Of a DNA stretch of 64,000 nucleotides, positions 22,386 to 33,417 are shown piece by piece. How positions within the stretch are numbered: position 1 is the stretch's first letter; every line of letters begins with the position of its first letter. This DNA comes from Sweltsa coloradensis (taxonomy: Eukaryota > Arthropoda > Insecta > Plecoptera > Chloroperlidae): the NCBI GenBank assembly GCA_024449915.1, contig JAMZAV010002230.1, positions 1-64,000 of the forward strand, given 5' to 3'. Position numbers and translations under genes: made by a program. The notes under the pieces are model-generated. The model was not told the origin of the DNA. It saw nothing but the letters and a program-made list of their open reading frames with translations, and did not search any database.

Positions 22386-23506
22386 ACTCATTTCTTATTA
22401 TTCATTTTATTTGATGAATTAATGAAAACACGTGTAGAAATTTTTTAAAAAACTATTTCTAAGTGCCGTCGCAAATTCTCTTTACAGTTGCGTTGATGTT
22501 GTCCTCCTTTGTAAATCAGTTTTTATAACTGAATAGGATAGACGTTAAATAAAAAATAAATAAATAATAAATAAATGGATGGATGATTATTTTCAGCCAA
22601 AAAAGCCATAATTTTCTAATCTTTGCTCATAATGAAACAACCAAGGTAGAAGTGGCTAGTTAAACTTTGCCAAGAAAGCTTTTATGGTGGCTACATCTTT
22701 TTTCAAAACAATCATTTGGATAATTAGAGATTGTCACAATTAATTAATCATCAACAAAAAAAATTGTACATACTTGCGTATCCGAAGCACTGCCTATCAT
22801 GCATGAAACTTAAAGACACATCCTGCACCCAGCACATTTGCGAGCACGATAACACCAACGCTAAAGAAATGGGGCGCTTTCTTCCAAGCTTCCAATCTAC
22901 AAGAATCTATGTCAAGAGATCCTGCTTTCGCATGTAGTTGAGCAAATATTGGAAAGTATACCTCGCTATTAAAATCGAGTGTTACGCTGTGTTTTGAGTT
23001 TATTTTGATTGAGGGCGCAGCAAAATTTTATTGTAAGGATACCCGCTCACCACTGTAGGTAGGGAATACACTAGATACACCCAGTGCAACCCTCTTTAGG
23101 TGACTATCTAGGTTTTAAGCAGTGGTTAATTTCTAAAACAATAAGTGGGCTGACGCTCGACGATCTTCTTTGGCGGGGGGACGCTACTATTTTATTTTAA
23201 AGATCTCCGGGGAGGGGGTAGGTTCACACGATTCAGGTAAACGATTGCTTCTTCTTATGGCCACAAAAATAAATATTTAAAGTATCCTAACTTTAAGCTT
23301 CTATGTTCTTGAATGAAATTGTACAAATATGACACATCATAATCGCAACACTACGATTTGTTCGATTGAACAGAAATGCCTTCGCTTATCTATTATGCAT
23401 TCTTTTCAAAAATTACAGACATTTTCAGGAAAAAAAATATGTAACGAAAAACCCACACACTTTCTTGTTAAAACCAAAGTGATTTTGACCAACGTCACTT
23501 TATAGG
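22386..23506. other. no gene seen
   Basis: 22480-22565 (CTCCTTTGTAAATCAG..GGATAGACG then A/T tail) recurs at 28810-28870 and looks like a SINE 3' end. The ORF 22731-22937 has no recognisable features. Confidence 0.4.
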
Positions 23507-24010
23507 GACTATTACCCCAAAAACATAAGTTATAACCACAAAATCTAGAGCATAATCTAGGGCGACGGTCGTTCACCCGCAGCCAAGCGCACGCGACTGC
23601 TAGGCGACGACGAACTCGCGGCCCTGTATACAGCTACCAGAGTTGGGGGGTTTTCAGCTATCTGCAAAACCCGCCCCGAAAGATTTACAATCTTGAAACT
23701 CGGTATATGACCTGATATGTGGTCCATGACCTACAAAAAAAATCAGCCCGATTCGATAACCCATTCGTGTTAAAAAAAAGTACCTAAAATTTGTTGAAAA
23801 AACCTTCCGGCTGGCTGCGGGCTAATTTTTTGGGGGAAGGGGAATAAAACCTACAGAAAAACGGTACATCTTAAAAACTATGAAAATTTGGACCACATTT
23901 AGATGACTCAGACGCAACACTTTGCTTTCAAAATCAAAATCGGGTAAGAGGGACGGAAAAAAAAAAAAAATAAAAAATTTTGGAAATTATCAAAACTCGT
24001 ATTTAAAAAA
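23507..24010 (+). repeat. TTAA-MITE end fragment and decayed repeat
   Basis: TATAGGGACTATTACCCCAAA (about 23511 on) matches the left end of the 37683 MITE for about 60 bp. The rest resembles the GC-rich start of the 40590 module. Non-coding. Confidence 0.5.
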
Positions 24011-24014
24011 CTCG

Positions 24015-24246
24015 GGTTGTTTGATGGGGCCTTGTTGATTCGGGCTTTTGATTCGGGGGGTTCGCACTGTCCTACCACGTTGATATTTTTTCCTATTAAA
24101 AAATGATTTTTGGTTTGGTTTATCGCTCACTCGTCGTTTGCGGGGGCTGCAGGGTTGGCTTGTCGCTTTGATTTAAAGTCCCCCACTGAAACTTTTATAA
24201 ACTGAGTGGGTAGACTTTTAAATTTAAATTTTTATTTATTTTTTTT
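24015..24246 (+). mobile_element. tRNA-SINE (type 1), 3' half, low-quality copy
   Basis: Matches the body and tail of the SINE at 52757-53229 (GGCCTTGTTGATTC, GTTCGCACTGTCC, AGTCCCCCACTGAAA, GAGTGGGTAGACT, ATTT tail). It carries many single-base indels at homopolymers not seen in the other copies. Confidence 0.7.
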
Positions 24247-25235
24247 ATTTAAAGGGCGTTTAAATTTGTAAAAAACTTGAATTAAAACATGCTCTTAAGT
24301 CTTAACCTTTAAAATTTGTATTCACCAAAATTTTAGCAATTTTTTCAAAAACAAGGCGTTTAATCATAACAAACTTAAAAAAGCATTGTATTTGAACTAA
24401 AATTTGTAAACAAAAAAAATTTTAAACGAATAGGATAGAGTTGAATAAAAAAATTTTTAAAAAAAAAAATTGGGCTTTTGCTAGACATCTTTTTTAAAAG
24501 GGCACTGTATATAAAACCTTGTTTTATAGTGGGTTCTCTATCATGATATTTGGGGGTCCCGAGAATTTTTTGATAGAGTATTGAGAGGGGTTTTTCATTT
24601 TTTCCCTTGTGAAGTACTGATTCAAAAAAAGGATGGGGGGGGATCTGGCCCCGCGACTGGGGGGGTGGGGGTGGGGGTTTAAAATGTCGAATTTGAAATA
24701 ATCAAATATTTTCCTTTTTTTCGACAATTCAAAATTGTTTAATTATTTTTAGTTTTTTAAAACTTTTTTTTAACTTTTTATTTCAATAAATCTTAAATTG
24801 ACCGCCAAATTTTGGGATTCAAAAGGGCGGAAAAAATTTTTTTAAAAATTCCGCACATAGTCGTGTGGGATTATATTAAAGGTTTTTAACGTCTCAATTG
24901 GATAAGAGAACTGTTAAGGGGTCAGGGTTTATCACTAAAAGTTCCAATATCGACTTTTTGATTTGATTTGTAGCCCAGTGTCCTACCGATTTCTTAAAAA
25001 TATACATGAATTTTATGTTGCCATTCCCAATTTTAGTGATTTTTTTTACTGCAGAGACAAATGTTGAATGGCATTATGAAAAAGTAAAATTAATGCACCC
25101 AAAAAAAAATTTAATTTCAATTTTTTTTTTCAATATTTTTAAATACATTTTGATTTAGCACAAGAACATCGTACTATTTTAAACGTTCTTCAGGCCCGAA
25201 AGGGGATGTCCACTTTACTGGCTCATACATTTATT

Positions 25236-25860
25236 TCATCTATAGTTCACCCAAAAGTCTTTTACTAAGGGTATAGGGGGGGTTTTGCAAAATGCGATTG
25301 CTCCCAAAATAAATGCTTGATAATGAGCTCTTTGAAGGGGGCGAAAAGGGCGCTTGAGTCGGGGGCTACTTATGCCATACTTGTTTTTCGTAAAAAAAAA
25401 AAAAAAAACAAACAAAAAAAACCCATCGGGTCTCAAATAGAGTATTTATTTGGGCACTGCAAGTAACAGAGATAGTTTCTTCAAGGACTCGAAAATTTTT
25501 CTTCTCCAAAAATTTGTTGTTTTCCCACCTAGTGATGCAAGGGATTCGGGAATTGTCACGCATTCAAACCTGACCAAAAACGGGTTTTTAATTAACAAAA
25601 ATGAATCAGTAAAGTCAGCCCAGAAAAAATTATTTCGAGAAAAGCTGCAACTCTTTTTTGCCCCTTGCTTCAGAAATTTTTCTTTTTTGAATTCGCGTTT
25701 TTAACCTCTTTTAAAAAATCAGTAAAAAATGTTTCTGGATTTGTGAATATCGAGGTTTTAGCCAACACTAGAACGCCCAGTTCAGGAGTAAAGATAGTCA
25801 AGGCGAGTCCCTCTTTGGGTTGCATGAAGTGGTCCCCCAAGGCCTAGCGCACTATCAGAA
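25236..25860 (-). pseudogene. transposon-type protein (EADTR/DTDV family), left-arm copy
   Basis: Minus-strand reading, in several frames, gives LTIFTPELGVLVLA (cf. DTDVLVLA in relatives), then CITRW and VTCSAQ, and finally LQRAHYQAFI followed by PLVKDFWVN. These correspond in order to the C-terminal half of a large metazoan family of uncharacterised, transposon-associated proteins that I recall from its motifs EADTR, SPDTDVLVL, FHALTGCD and LQRANYQA. Frames change at poly-A/poly-T runs. Function is unknown; the two acidic motifs resemble metal-binding pairs of PIN/FEN1-like nucleases, which is speculation. Confidence 0.55.
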
Positions 25861-26599
25861 TTTTTTTCGTGAACGATCTTTGGGGGGGGGACTTTTTAAA
25901 ATTTGTGGGATACAGTTCCACAAAACAAGTGAGACTGTGAAAGACTAGTCAAAGAAAGTAAAAGAAAAACCAAACAGGGGTTGTTCATTTAAAAAAGACG
26001 GGAAGCTTTCCAACGTCTTTTTGTTTAGCCACTCTGCCAAAAATAAATCTAAAAAGAAAATTGAAAAATACAAGTATCTGTGACAGCAGTATTTTTGGGG
26101 AAATGAAGGCCCAGAAAAAACGTTCAATAAAAAGGGGCAAGCATCATTTAAAAGACCCGCCCAAAATAACTGCAAGCTGACGATACAGAATTCCAAAAAC
26201 CAAAGAAATCCCAACTCGAAATTCAGTTGCGATTTTAGAGGAATGGCAGAAATGCCCCATTAAAACTTGCAAGGAACCAGGAAATTTCAGATTTGGGACA
26301 GTTTTGTAAGAAAGTCTTTTTAAAGTATGGGAGTTTTTCCAGTGGTCCCTGTTATTTGATCGTATGTTTTGAAAAACCTTTTAAAAAAAACAGAAACTAA
26401 CTGAGCTGGGGTAAAAACCCCCCATTTAATACAAATAGAAACCCCACACAATAAAAAAATCGGTCCTCTAACAAATTTGGGCCCATTTCAGAAATAAAGA
26501 TTTCCCTTACAGAATTGGGGGTAAAAGTTTTTTAAAAAAAGGCTACGACTTGAATGAAAATGTGTTTTTCTTTCCGCAATATTTAAAAAACTAAACTTT

Positions 26600-27251
26600 A
26601 TGCGCAAAAGCATTTTTCAAAAAGAGGCCGACACGAAAATCATTTTCCATGCAATTCATCAAAACCACCGAGGGGGTCAGTTTTTGATATTATCCTCCGA
26701 CACTGACGTTCTAGGTTTGGCTACACTCGAAAACACAACTCCCAAAAGATACTTATCGCTTTTAAAAAAGGGTTTAAACCCCGGGCCAATTTTTATTCAA
26801 AAAAATTCTGAAGCATTTGGGGCAAAAAAACGAGTTGTTTTCTTTATCGGAAAGCATTCCCTTTTGGAGTGACATTACTGGTTCCCTTTTTTTGGTAAAA
26901 AACTAAGACCAGTTCTGGAACAGGGTTTTGAGATGCTGATGACAATGCCCGGAACCCTTCATCACTAAGTGGAACCCCAAAAAAAATTATTGGAGAAGAA
27001 ACTATCGGTCCTTGAAAATACAATACTCTGTGACTTGCGAGTGCCCAAAAAAAATACTTTACGTGAAAAAGATGGTGTTTGGGGGGTTTTTTTTTTTTTA
27101 CGAAAAAAAAACAAAATATAAAAAAAGAGCCACGACTCAACGCACTACGCCCAGCTATCAGAAGAGTCATTTTAAAAGCTTATTTGGTAGCAATCGATTT
27201 TGGGAAAAAATGTATACCATATTAAAAAAACTTTTGGGTGAATATAGATGA
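26600..27251 (+). pseudogene. transposon-type protein (EADTR/DTDV family), right-arm copy
   Basis: The plus-strand ORF 26600-26872 begins in the motif KEADTKIIFHAIHQNH and continues LILSSDTDVLGLATLE, the two hallmark acidic motifs of the family. The equivalent of FHALTGCD follows across a frame change near 26870 (GKHSL, then SDITGS in the next frame). The C-terminal block lies in 27012-27251. It mirrors the left-arm copy about the axis at 26245. At least two frameshifts sit in homopolymers. No start or N-terminal domain is seen. Confidence 0.6.
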
Positions 27252-27990
27252 TAATAAATGTATAGCCAGTAATGTGTAAACCCCCTTTCGGGCCGAAAAA
27301 ACTTGAATATTTGTACATGTTCTTGTGCTAAATCAAAATGTTTGAAAATATATTTAAAAAAATAATTTAACTAAAATTTTGTTTGGGTGTCATTAATTTT
27401 TCTTTTCAATGCATGATACATTTGTACCTGCAGTAAAAAAAACATAAAATATTGGGAATGGGAAAAAAATTTTATTATATTTGAAGAAATCGGTTTTGGA
27501 CACGGTTACAAGTCAAATCAATGCGAATGGTATTTAGTGATGACCATGACCATGAAAACCCGTTTTCTTATCCATATTTTGGAGTTAAAACCTTTAAAAT
27601 ATGATATCCCACACGACTATGTGCGGAATTTTTTAAGAAATAATTATTTTTCCCCCATTTTGAATCTAATATGGCGGTCAAATTTATTGAAAATACATAA
27701 GTTAAATTTTGTGTTAAAAAGCTAAAAAAAAATAAAACAATTAAATTGGGGCGAAAAAAATGAGAAAAAAAAAAAATTTGTTATATTTTCAAAATTTTGA
27801 CATTTTAACCCCCCACCCTCCCCAACCCTTTCAGTCGCAGGTCCCAGTCCCCACCCTCCTTTTTTAATCATACTTCACAAGGAAAAAAAAGATACCCCTC
27901 CAAACTCTATCACAAAATTGCACACGGGATTAGTTAAAAAAACCCACATTTGTTTTATGACAAAATTTCCCTATTTTCTTCACCCCAAAG

Positions 27991-28990
27991 ATTATACTAG
28001 GTTTTTTAAGAAGTGAATCAATTACTCCCCTCTAAACCACATCCCCGAATTTAAATACTAAATTAAATTTTAAATTTAGAATAAAAAATTTCTTTGAATT
28101 TTCAGCTTTCTTTGAAATTTTCGTTTACAAGTATTTCCCCCGCCTTTTATGAAACAAACTAGTAGGGAACCCAAACGTTCCCCCTCGATTTTGGATGGGG
28201 CAACGGCACTTTTCAAAAAGGGTTAAAATTTTACATTTAGATTGATAAAAATTTTTGGTTTCCCCCCCCACCCCCTGCGGGGGGTGGGAGGGAAGGGTTT
28301 GTGATTTTTACCATAGCACAAAACAAAACATGAATTTTTTTGAAAATTGTAATTTTCTAAAACAAAATGCGGGAATTTTTAAAAAAAAATTTGAAAATTC
28401 GAAAAAAAAACGCCATTTGGAAAAAAAACTCAAATTTTTTACAATTTTCCCGGGGTTTTAACCAGTAAAAATTTTAAAAAATTTTTAAAAAAATTTTTAA
28501 TTTCGTTTTTTAATGTTTTTTCAAACAAAAACTTTGAAAACTTTTAAAATCGATTGATATTTACACTTTTATGTTGATATTATAGGACAACCCTGTTTTG
28601 AATATTTTCACTTATTAAATCATGAACGAATATTTTCAGATGGTAGTGGAATAATTTAAACCCACAACTATTCAACTGGGAAATACTGAAACATTCATGT
28701 GTAGAAGGCAGTGGTTTTCTTGGCATCAAACCATATTTAAAATCCTGGTTAAACCATGGTCAAACCATGGATTTTTAAATAGTAATCACATGCTCAAACG
28801 AACACGAGCGCCGTTTTGTCCTCCGTTGTAAATTAGTTTTTAAAATAGGATAGACGTTATATAAAAAAATCCATATACATATTTATTAAGCTATTGCTTC
28901 CAATATGGGAAGTTATTAACAATGGCTACCTTTACGCGCTTTAATATAATACGCGGGAAAATATCAATAAATAATAATGTATGAAATACA
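27991..28990. repeat. AT-rich repeat remnants
   Basis: 28150-28320 is the inverse of 36300-36440 (GGGAACCC, ATTGATAA, CCCCTGC-GGGG blocks). 28810-28870 matches 22480-22565. Homopolymer runs are frequent. No coding signal is recognised (ORF 28255-28461 is low-complexity). Confidence 0.5.
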
Positions 28991-29019
28991 ACAGTGAATC
29001 AATGGCTTGAAGCCGCCTG

Positions 29020-29120
29020 CGGTTACTAATACGATTGGGGCGCTGGCCCACAGCGTATATCACTTGAAGAACGTGGGTTTGAATCCCGCAGAAGGCATTG
29101 GTTTTATATTTGTAAAATTG
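29020..29120 (+). mobile_element. tRNA-like SINE head
   Basis: GGGCGCTGGCCCACAGCG then GTGGGTTTGAATCCCGC, the latter a good box B. It may be the head of a short SINE. Not a complete tRNA cloverleaf. Confidence 0.4.
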
Positions 29121-29178
29121 TTCACCCTCATATATCACCATGCATCGTCTCGAATAGTAATATTGCCAATAGTAAATA

Positions 29179-29180
<2 letters not shown>

Positions 29181-29236
<56 letters not shown>
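29181..29236. repeat. (TA)n microsatellite
   Basis: About 55 bp of alternating T and A, directly abutting a LINE 3' end on the minus strand. Confidence 0.95.
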
Positions 29237-29419
29237 TTCTTACACCTGTTTCCAACATAATTCGGGTCAGGGGTGGCTATAAGCACCAGATTTTCTAAGG
29301 CACACAGAGTTTATTATAACACCGGCTTGCCGGGCCTGTCATGTTTTCTTGTCATTCAATTTGTTCATCTTCCATTTCATCTTTTCGTCATTATCGTCCT
29401 CTTCTTTCTTGCTTCTTAA
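29237..29419 (-). mobile_element. LINE 3' end, 5'-truncated
   Basis: Matches 31497-31690 closely (ACACCTGYTTCCAACATAA, CACCGGCTTGCCRGGCC). Truncated before the coding region and followed on its 3' side by the TA microsatellite, as expected for target-primed insertion. Confidence 0.7.
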
Positions 29420-29804
29420 ATAGTAAATAAATAAACAAAACGAGTCACGCCCTAAACATTTCTTGAACTGGTGGACAAGTCACAGGTAGTCGTGAAACTA
29501 TAAAACACTGCAAATTTGTTCAGTAAAAAAGTCGCAGCTATAGAAAGAACCCAACATTTAAAGTGTGTTTGATTTGTAGTTATTTTTCATTGACTCCACG
29601 TGTTTAATCCAAGAAATAAATAATGTATTAACTTGTTAAATTCCTAGACAACCTGAAAATTCCGCAAGTTCAAGTAATTGTTTGATTGTTGTATTATGGT
29701 GCTAGAAGCCAATTGAAAGTATTGTAATCATCTGATTATTTTCGGTCGTATTCTGGACCTTGCTCATTTCTAAAGTGTACATATATTAAAATATTATTGT
29801 AAAA
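29420..29804. other. no gene seen
   Basis: AT-rich spacer between a LINE end and a decayed coding region. Confidence 0.4.
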
Positions 29805-31096
29805 ATGAAGCATTTAAATTTTGTCAACCACATTGGTAAAGTATTGAGTGCAATTCATGATCGTGGAAAGTATGAAGATGTGTTTTGTGTGTCAACAAGA
29901 TCAACACTAGTGGACGAGTTTTGTGAGAGCCTTGAACGCGGCGTTGCAAAAAATGCCACATATTTTGGAGATATAGACAGATATGTTGCTTATTTAGATT
30001 GCAGCAAGATAATCTAGCATCCATCAAATGATTTTGAGCAGACGAAACAAAGGCTGACTCGATAGACTTCAATAACAAAAATTTGAGAAGGGCACGTGTT
30101 TCTTTTGCAATAAAGTAGGAACACAAATTGAGTACAGGGAGTGCAGTACATCTTACATCGGCTATTCAATGTTCATGTCCCCAATGATGGAACAGTGAAA
30201 TACAACCATGATGCTTGTCTTGATAAACAAAATGCCCAGTATCACAAGTTATGCTGGCGACACAATATAATAAATGTATTAATAAACACATTCTTTCATT
30301 CGGTTTCGAACAGGCCAGTTCTTTCCTCAAGACCCTCTGCCGGAAATGTCGTTTCTTTGTTATCTAGCAAACTTTGTATTGAACAGGATTTAAGTTTAAC
30401 TGTTTAAACTTTATTAACTCTTCCATCGACATTTATCACTACTCAAACTGAAAATTTGAACGTGCATTACAAATAAGTTAAAGAACTATAAGACAATTCA
30501 TTTTCTGATATAGAAAAACGTCGCAATGAATATTACACTCGAGTTCTAAGTCTGTGGTACAAAACAAAACGCATTATACCAGATTAGGTTCGAAATGATA
30601 TTCTTCGACGAAAACAAAGTGGAACAGTTACAATACTCAAAGCATGTCTAGGGAAGAAATCGAGAGTAGAATATACGTTAACATTTGAGTCCCTGATCAA
30701 AAGGTTTACAAAATGTAAAACTACATTGGTAACACAATACAGTGTCACAACAAAAACGAAACTGTCGAAACAAGTTCCTTACTTGCTCAATTTTTTTTGT
30801 TTGTAAGGTCTCAGCCAGAATAATATTCAAAGAAAGCAATTTTTACATACGAGTTTTCTGTTGCACTACGAGCACTATTCTGGTCAAATGTCAAAATGCA
30901 TTGCTTTAATGATAGTGTGCTGCAACATAAACAGATAGAAGCAATGCAAGATAGAAAGACAGTTCGAATTAGATGCATTGTTGGACAAGTAGAAAATATC
31001 ACAATATTATCGAGAGCTGAGTTGCAGGTAAAGTCTATTCGCTTGATAGAAGCAGCAGCCGGGTTTTTCAAAAGATTTAGGTTTCAATGGAAGTGA
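29805..31096 (+). pseudogene. decayed unknown protein gene
   Basis: Three open stretches share one frame: 29805-30017, 30141-30407 and about 30492-30806 (one TAG at about 30582). A fourth (about 30838-31096) is in another frame. The translations look like real protein rather than chance: KHLNFVNHIGKVLSAIHD, NDILRRKQSGTVTILKAC and QDRKTVRIRCIVGQVENI. The motif NAQYHKLCW resembles the YHKxC(Y/W) zinc-binding segment found near the N-terminus of transposon-associated proteins of the EADTR/DTDV type, so this may be a distant N-terminal relative of the genes at 25.2-27.2 kb. I do not recognise a defined family. Confidence 0.45.
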
Positions 31097-31496
31097 TTGA
31101 CAAGCAATCATGTAAAGTGTTATATCCTCCTTTGTGCAATTCTTGCTTGACATCGTCGGTTTGTCCCGCGCGGTTGCCACTTTTGCTATATGACTGACCA
31201 GTGACCGCACCCTATCTATCCTGCCCTTACTTTTATATTCTATTTTAATGTTATTATTTTTAACCTTGGCAACCCTGTCTGCGATAGTCGCAAAAGCGTG
31301 GCGCGTGCCATGCAGGTCCAACCCTTCCCTATGCTTCGGCTCCTTTATGGCATTGTGTGGCTAATAGCTGACCAATTTCGATCTATTCACGGCCGTTCTT
31401 TCAAAACCCGGCTGCTGTTTCTTTCAGCGGATAGACTGTATGGAATAGCAGAAGTGTAGGCTCTAAGCAAAATGAATATTTCTACAAGATATTATA

Positions 31497-31985
31497 TATT
31501 TCTTACACCTGCTTCCAACATAAGTCGGGTCAGGGGATGGCTAATCACCAGATTTTCCAGGGCACAAAGGGTTTATTATCACCGGCTTGCCAGGCCCGTC
31601 ATGTTTTTTCTCCTTCAATTCTTCATCTTCCATTTCATCTTCTCCTTCATCCTTCAATATCGTCCTCTTCTTCTTGCTTCTAACCACCAGCTCCACACCA
31701 TTTCCTTCTGTCTCCAACAGTCGTTATGCTGCTATTTTTTACCCATCATTTATTTTTTGTTCTTCCACTTATTTCTTGGTGTACCAGGTCTTCTTCTGTT
31801 CATATATCCACTTTTAAATTCTGCTCTCGGTATTCTCTTTTGTCCCATTCTCTCATACGTCCATACCATCTCAATCTTTCTCTTCCTATTTTGAACAAAA
31901 ACTTGTCAACTCCAACTCTCTTCTAATATCCTTGCTCCTGATTTTGTCAAGCCTAACTACACCTCTATACTCCTCTTACTAATTT
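31497..31985 (-). pseudogene. LINE ORF2 C-terminus and 3' end
   Basis: The minus strand reads, in order, LDKIRSKDIRRELE, then after a frame change RLRWYGRMRE, then KRIPRAEFKSGYMNRRRPG with PRNKW. These are the hallmark residues downstream of the reverse transcriptase in many non-LTR retrotransposons (DRIRNEDIRREL, RLRWYGHV, GRRPVGRPRKRW). The 3' untranslated part matches 29237-29419. Frame changes show that it is dead. The plus-strand ORFs of 66-140 codons here are shadows. Confidence 0.75.
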
Positions 31986-32544
31986 TATTTCTGCAATAAT
32001 TATTATAAATACAGCCGGGGCGGTAAAGATATTATAATATGCTCTGTGGAGAATTGGAATCGCTTCTAAAGTTAGACGAAACAATTTTATTTCCGCTAGA
32101 AAACTTTCTTTGTCGTGCTTTTTACCAGACTCAAAAGTGCAACCGGTAATGTCATTCGATGGTGTATGTTTAATAGCAAGGGTGTCACACAGAAAAATTA
32201 TCACCAACAAGAGCTGCATTGTACCCTAATTATTTTTAGCGTATGGGCTAGCGATAGCGACAAATGCAACCAGGATTCCCCCCCCCCCCCCCCCATGAAG
32301 ATTACGGTTGGAAATTGGAAAGTAATCACTAGGTGCCAGTAACAAATCTTCTACGGGCACTTGAAGGGGTGATGGAACTAGTGAAATGTGCGTGTGCAGT
32401 CACGCTGTGAAATGAGCGACGAGGACGTTGCAATACTGAAAGTGGTGAATGTCAACTTAATGAGTGGTACTATAAATTATAAAATTGCCATTGAACCGTT
32501 ATCATATATGTATCTAATAATAGCTATTAGCGTATTTATGGTTT
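31986..32544. other. no gene seen
   Basis: Includes a C run at 32278-32294. Nothing recognised. Confidence 0.4.
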
Positions 32545-32795
32545 ATTTGGGTAAGGGGGCGTCAACCGTTAGATCATAATGCACCACTCTAGCCTAGGGG
32601 ATATGGGGAGGAGAGGCACATGCACACCAGCCACGGGTACGGGTAGGAAAGGGGGTTCTCACGTCGCGGTCGTCGTCTTTGTCATCGTCATCGTTCGTTG
32701 TGTATTGTCATCGTCGTCGGGGAGGTCGTCAAGGGAAGGGAAGGTGTCCCCGACGACGATTGTCAGAGCTCGCCTCTAGTTTCGGAGAGTAATAT
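32545..32795 (+). repeat. arm copy of the 7.3-8.0 kb inverted repeat
   Basis: GCGTCAACCGTTAGATCATA, CTAGCCTAGGGGATATGGGG and a GTCGTCGTC-rich stretch match 7725-7985 in the same order. Only one arm is present here. Confidence 0.8.
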
Positions 32796-33415
32796 ATTCC
32801 GCTCTTACTAGCTACTACTTTTCATTCTCTAGGCCAATCCTTCCCCGGGCCTCAGACGGATTACTTAAATAAGTATGAAAAAGTACCATCTTGAAAATTA
32901 ACTAGTATTTACAATTTTTCAACATTCTACATTTAAATGCATATTTAGAAATTCGCTTGATCGGCAAATTCAGCTAATTTTACATACAGTCTGGATCACT
33001 TTACGACCTCCAATTTTCACGCAATCAATTTGAATTTTTGGGATGTTGTTTATAAAGGATGATCGCATGGTGCGATCAGAGCACATTTCAACATTAAAAA
33101 AAAAATCCCTTTGCAAACTTGGGTAATTACTACAAATTACCTGTTTAGTGAGATAATTATACGGTCAGTTACTTAAAAAAAACTAAGCAATGTGCTCCGA
33201 TCGCGCCATACACACATTCTTATTTAACATTTAAATGCAAACCACAACCCCGATGGCGATAAGACAAACGAATGAAACGATAGAGCTTCGTCAATGCAAG
33301 TGACCCTGACTTAACCTCTGAATTCTGCGTCAAAGTCTCGTTTTCTTGAGCGCATCCAACAGTCTTAAATATAGATCAACTCAATACACCAATTTGGCTC
33401 ATCAGTCAACGCAAC
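32796..33415. other. no gene seen
   Basis: 33045-33110 and 33170-33230 are partly inverse to each other (TGCGATCAGAGCACAT and ATGTGCTCCGATCGCGCCA), suggesting a small hairpin. No coding signal. Confidence 0.4.
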
Positions 33416-33417
33416 TA

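Larger units (their letters stand above)
24500..27990. repeat. 3.5-kb palindrome, axis near 26245
   Basis: Matching inverse segments keep a constant midpoint: 24541-24700 with 27790-27960, 25150-25260 with 27225-27350, 25380-25490 with 27005-27130, and 25740-25850 with 26640-26760. The arms are diverged, mostly by homopolymer length. Each arm carries one decayed copy of the same protein gene, transcribed away from the axis. Confidence 0.8.

Noticed and set aside
29181..29236. CRISPR or telomere-like array
   Set aside because: Simple TA microsatellite without spacers; no CRISPR-like structure occurs anywhere in the window.
31472..31894. 140-codon plus-strand ORF rich in Phe and Leu
   Set aside because: It is the antisense of the LINE C-terminus; the minus strand carries the recognisable motifs.
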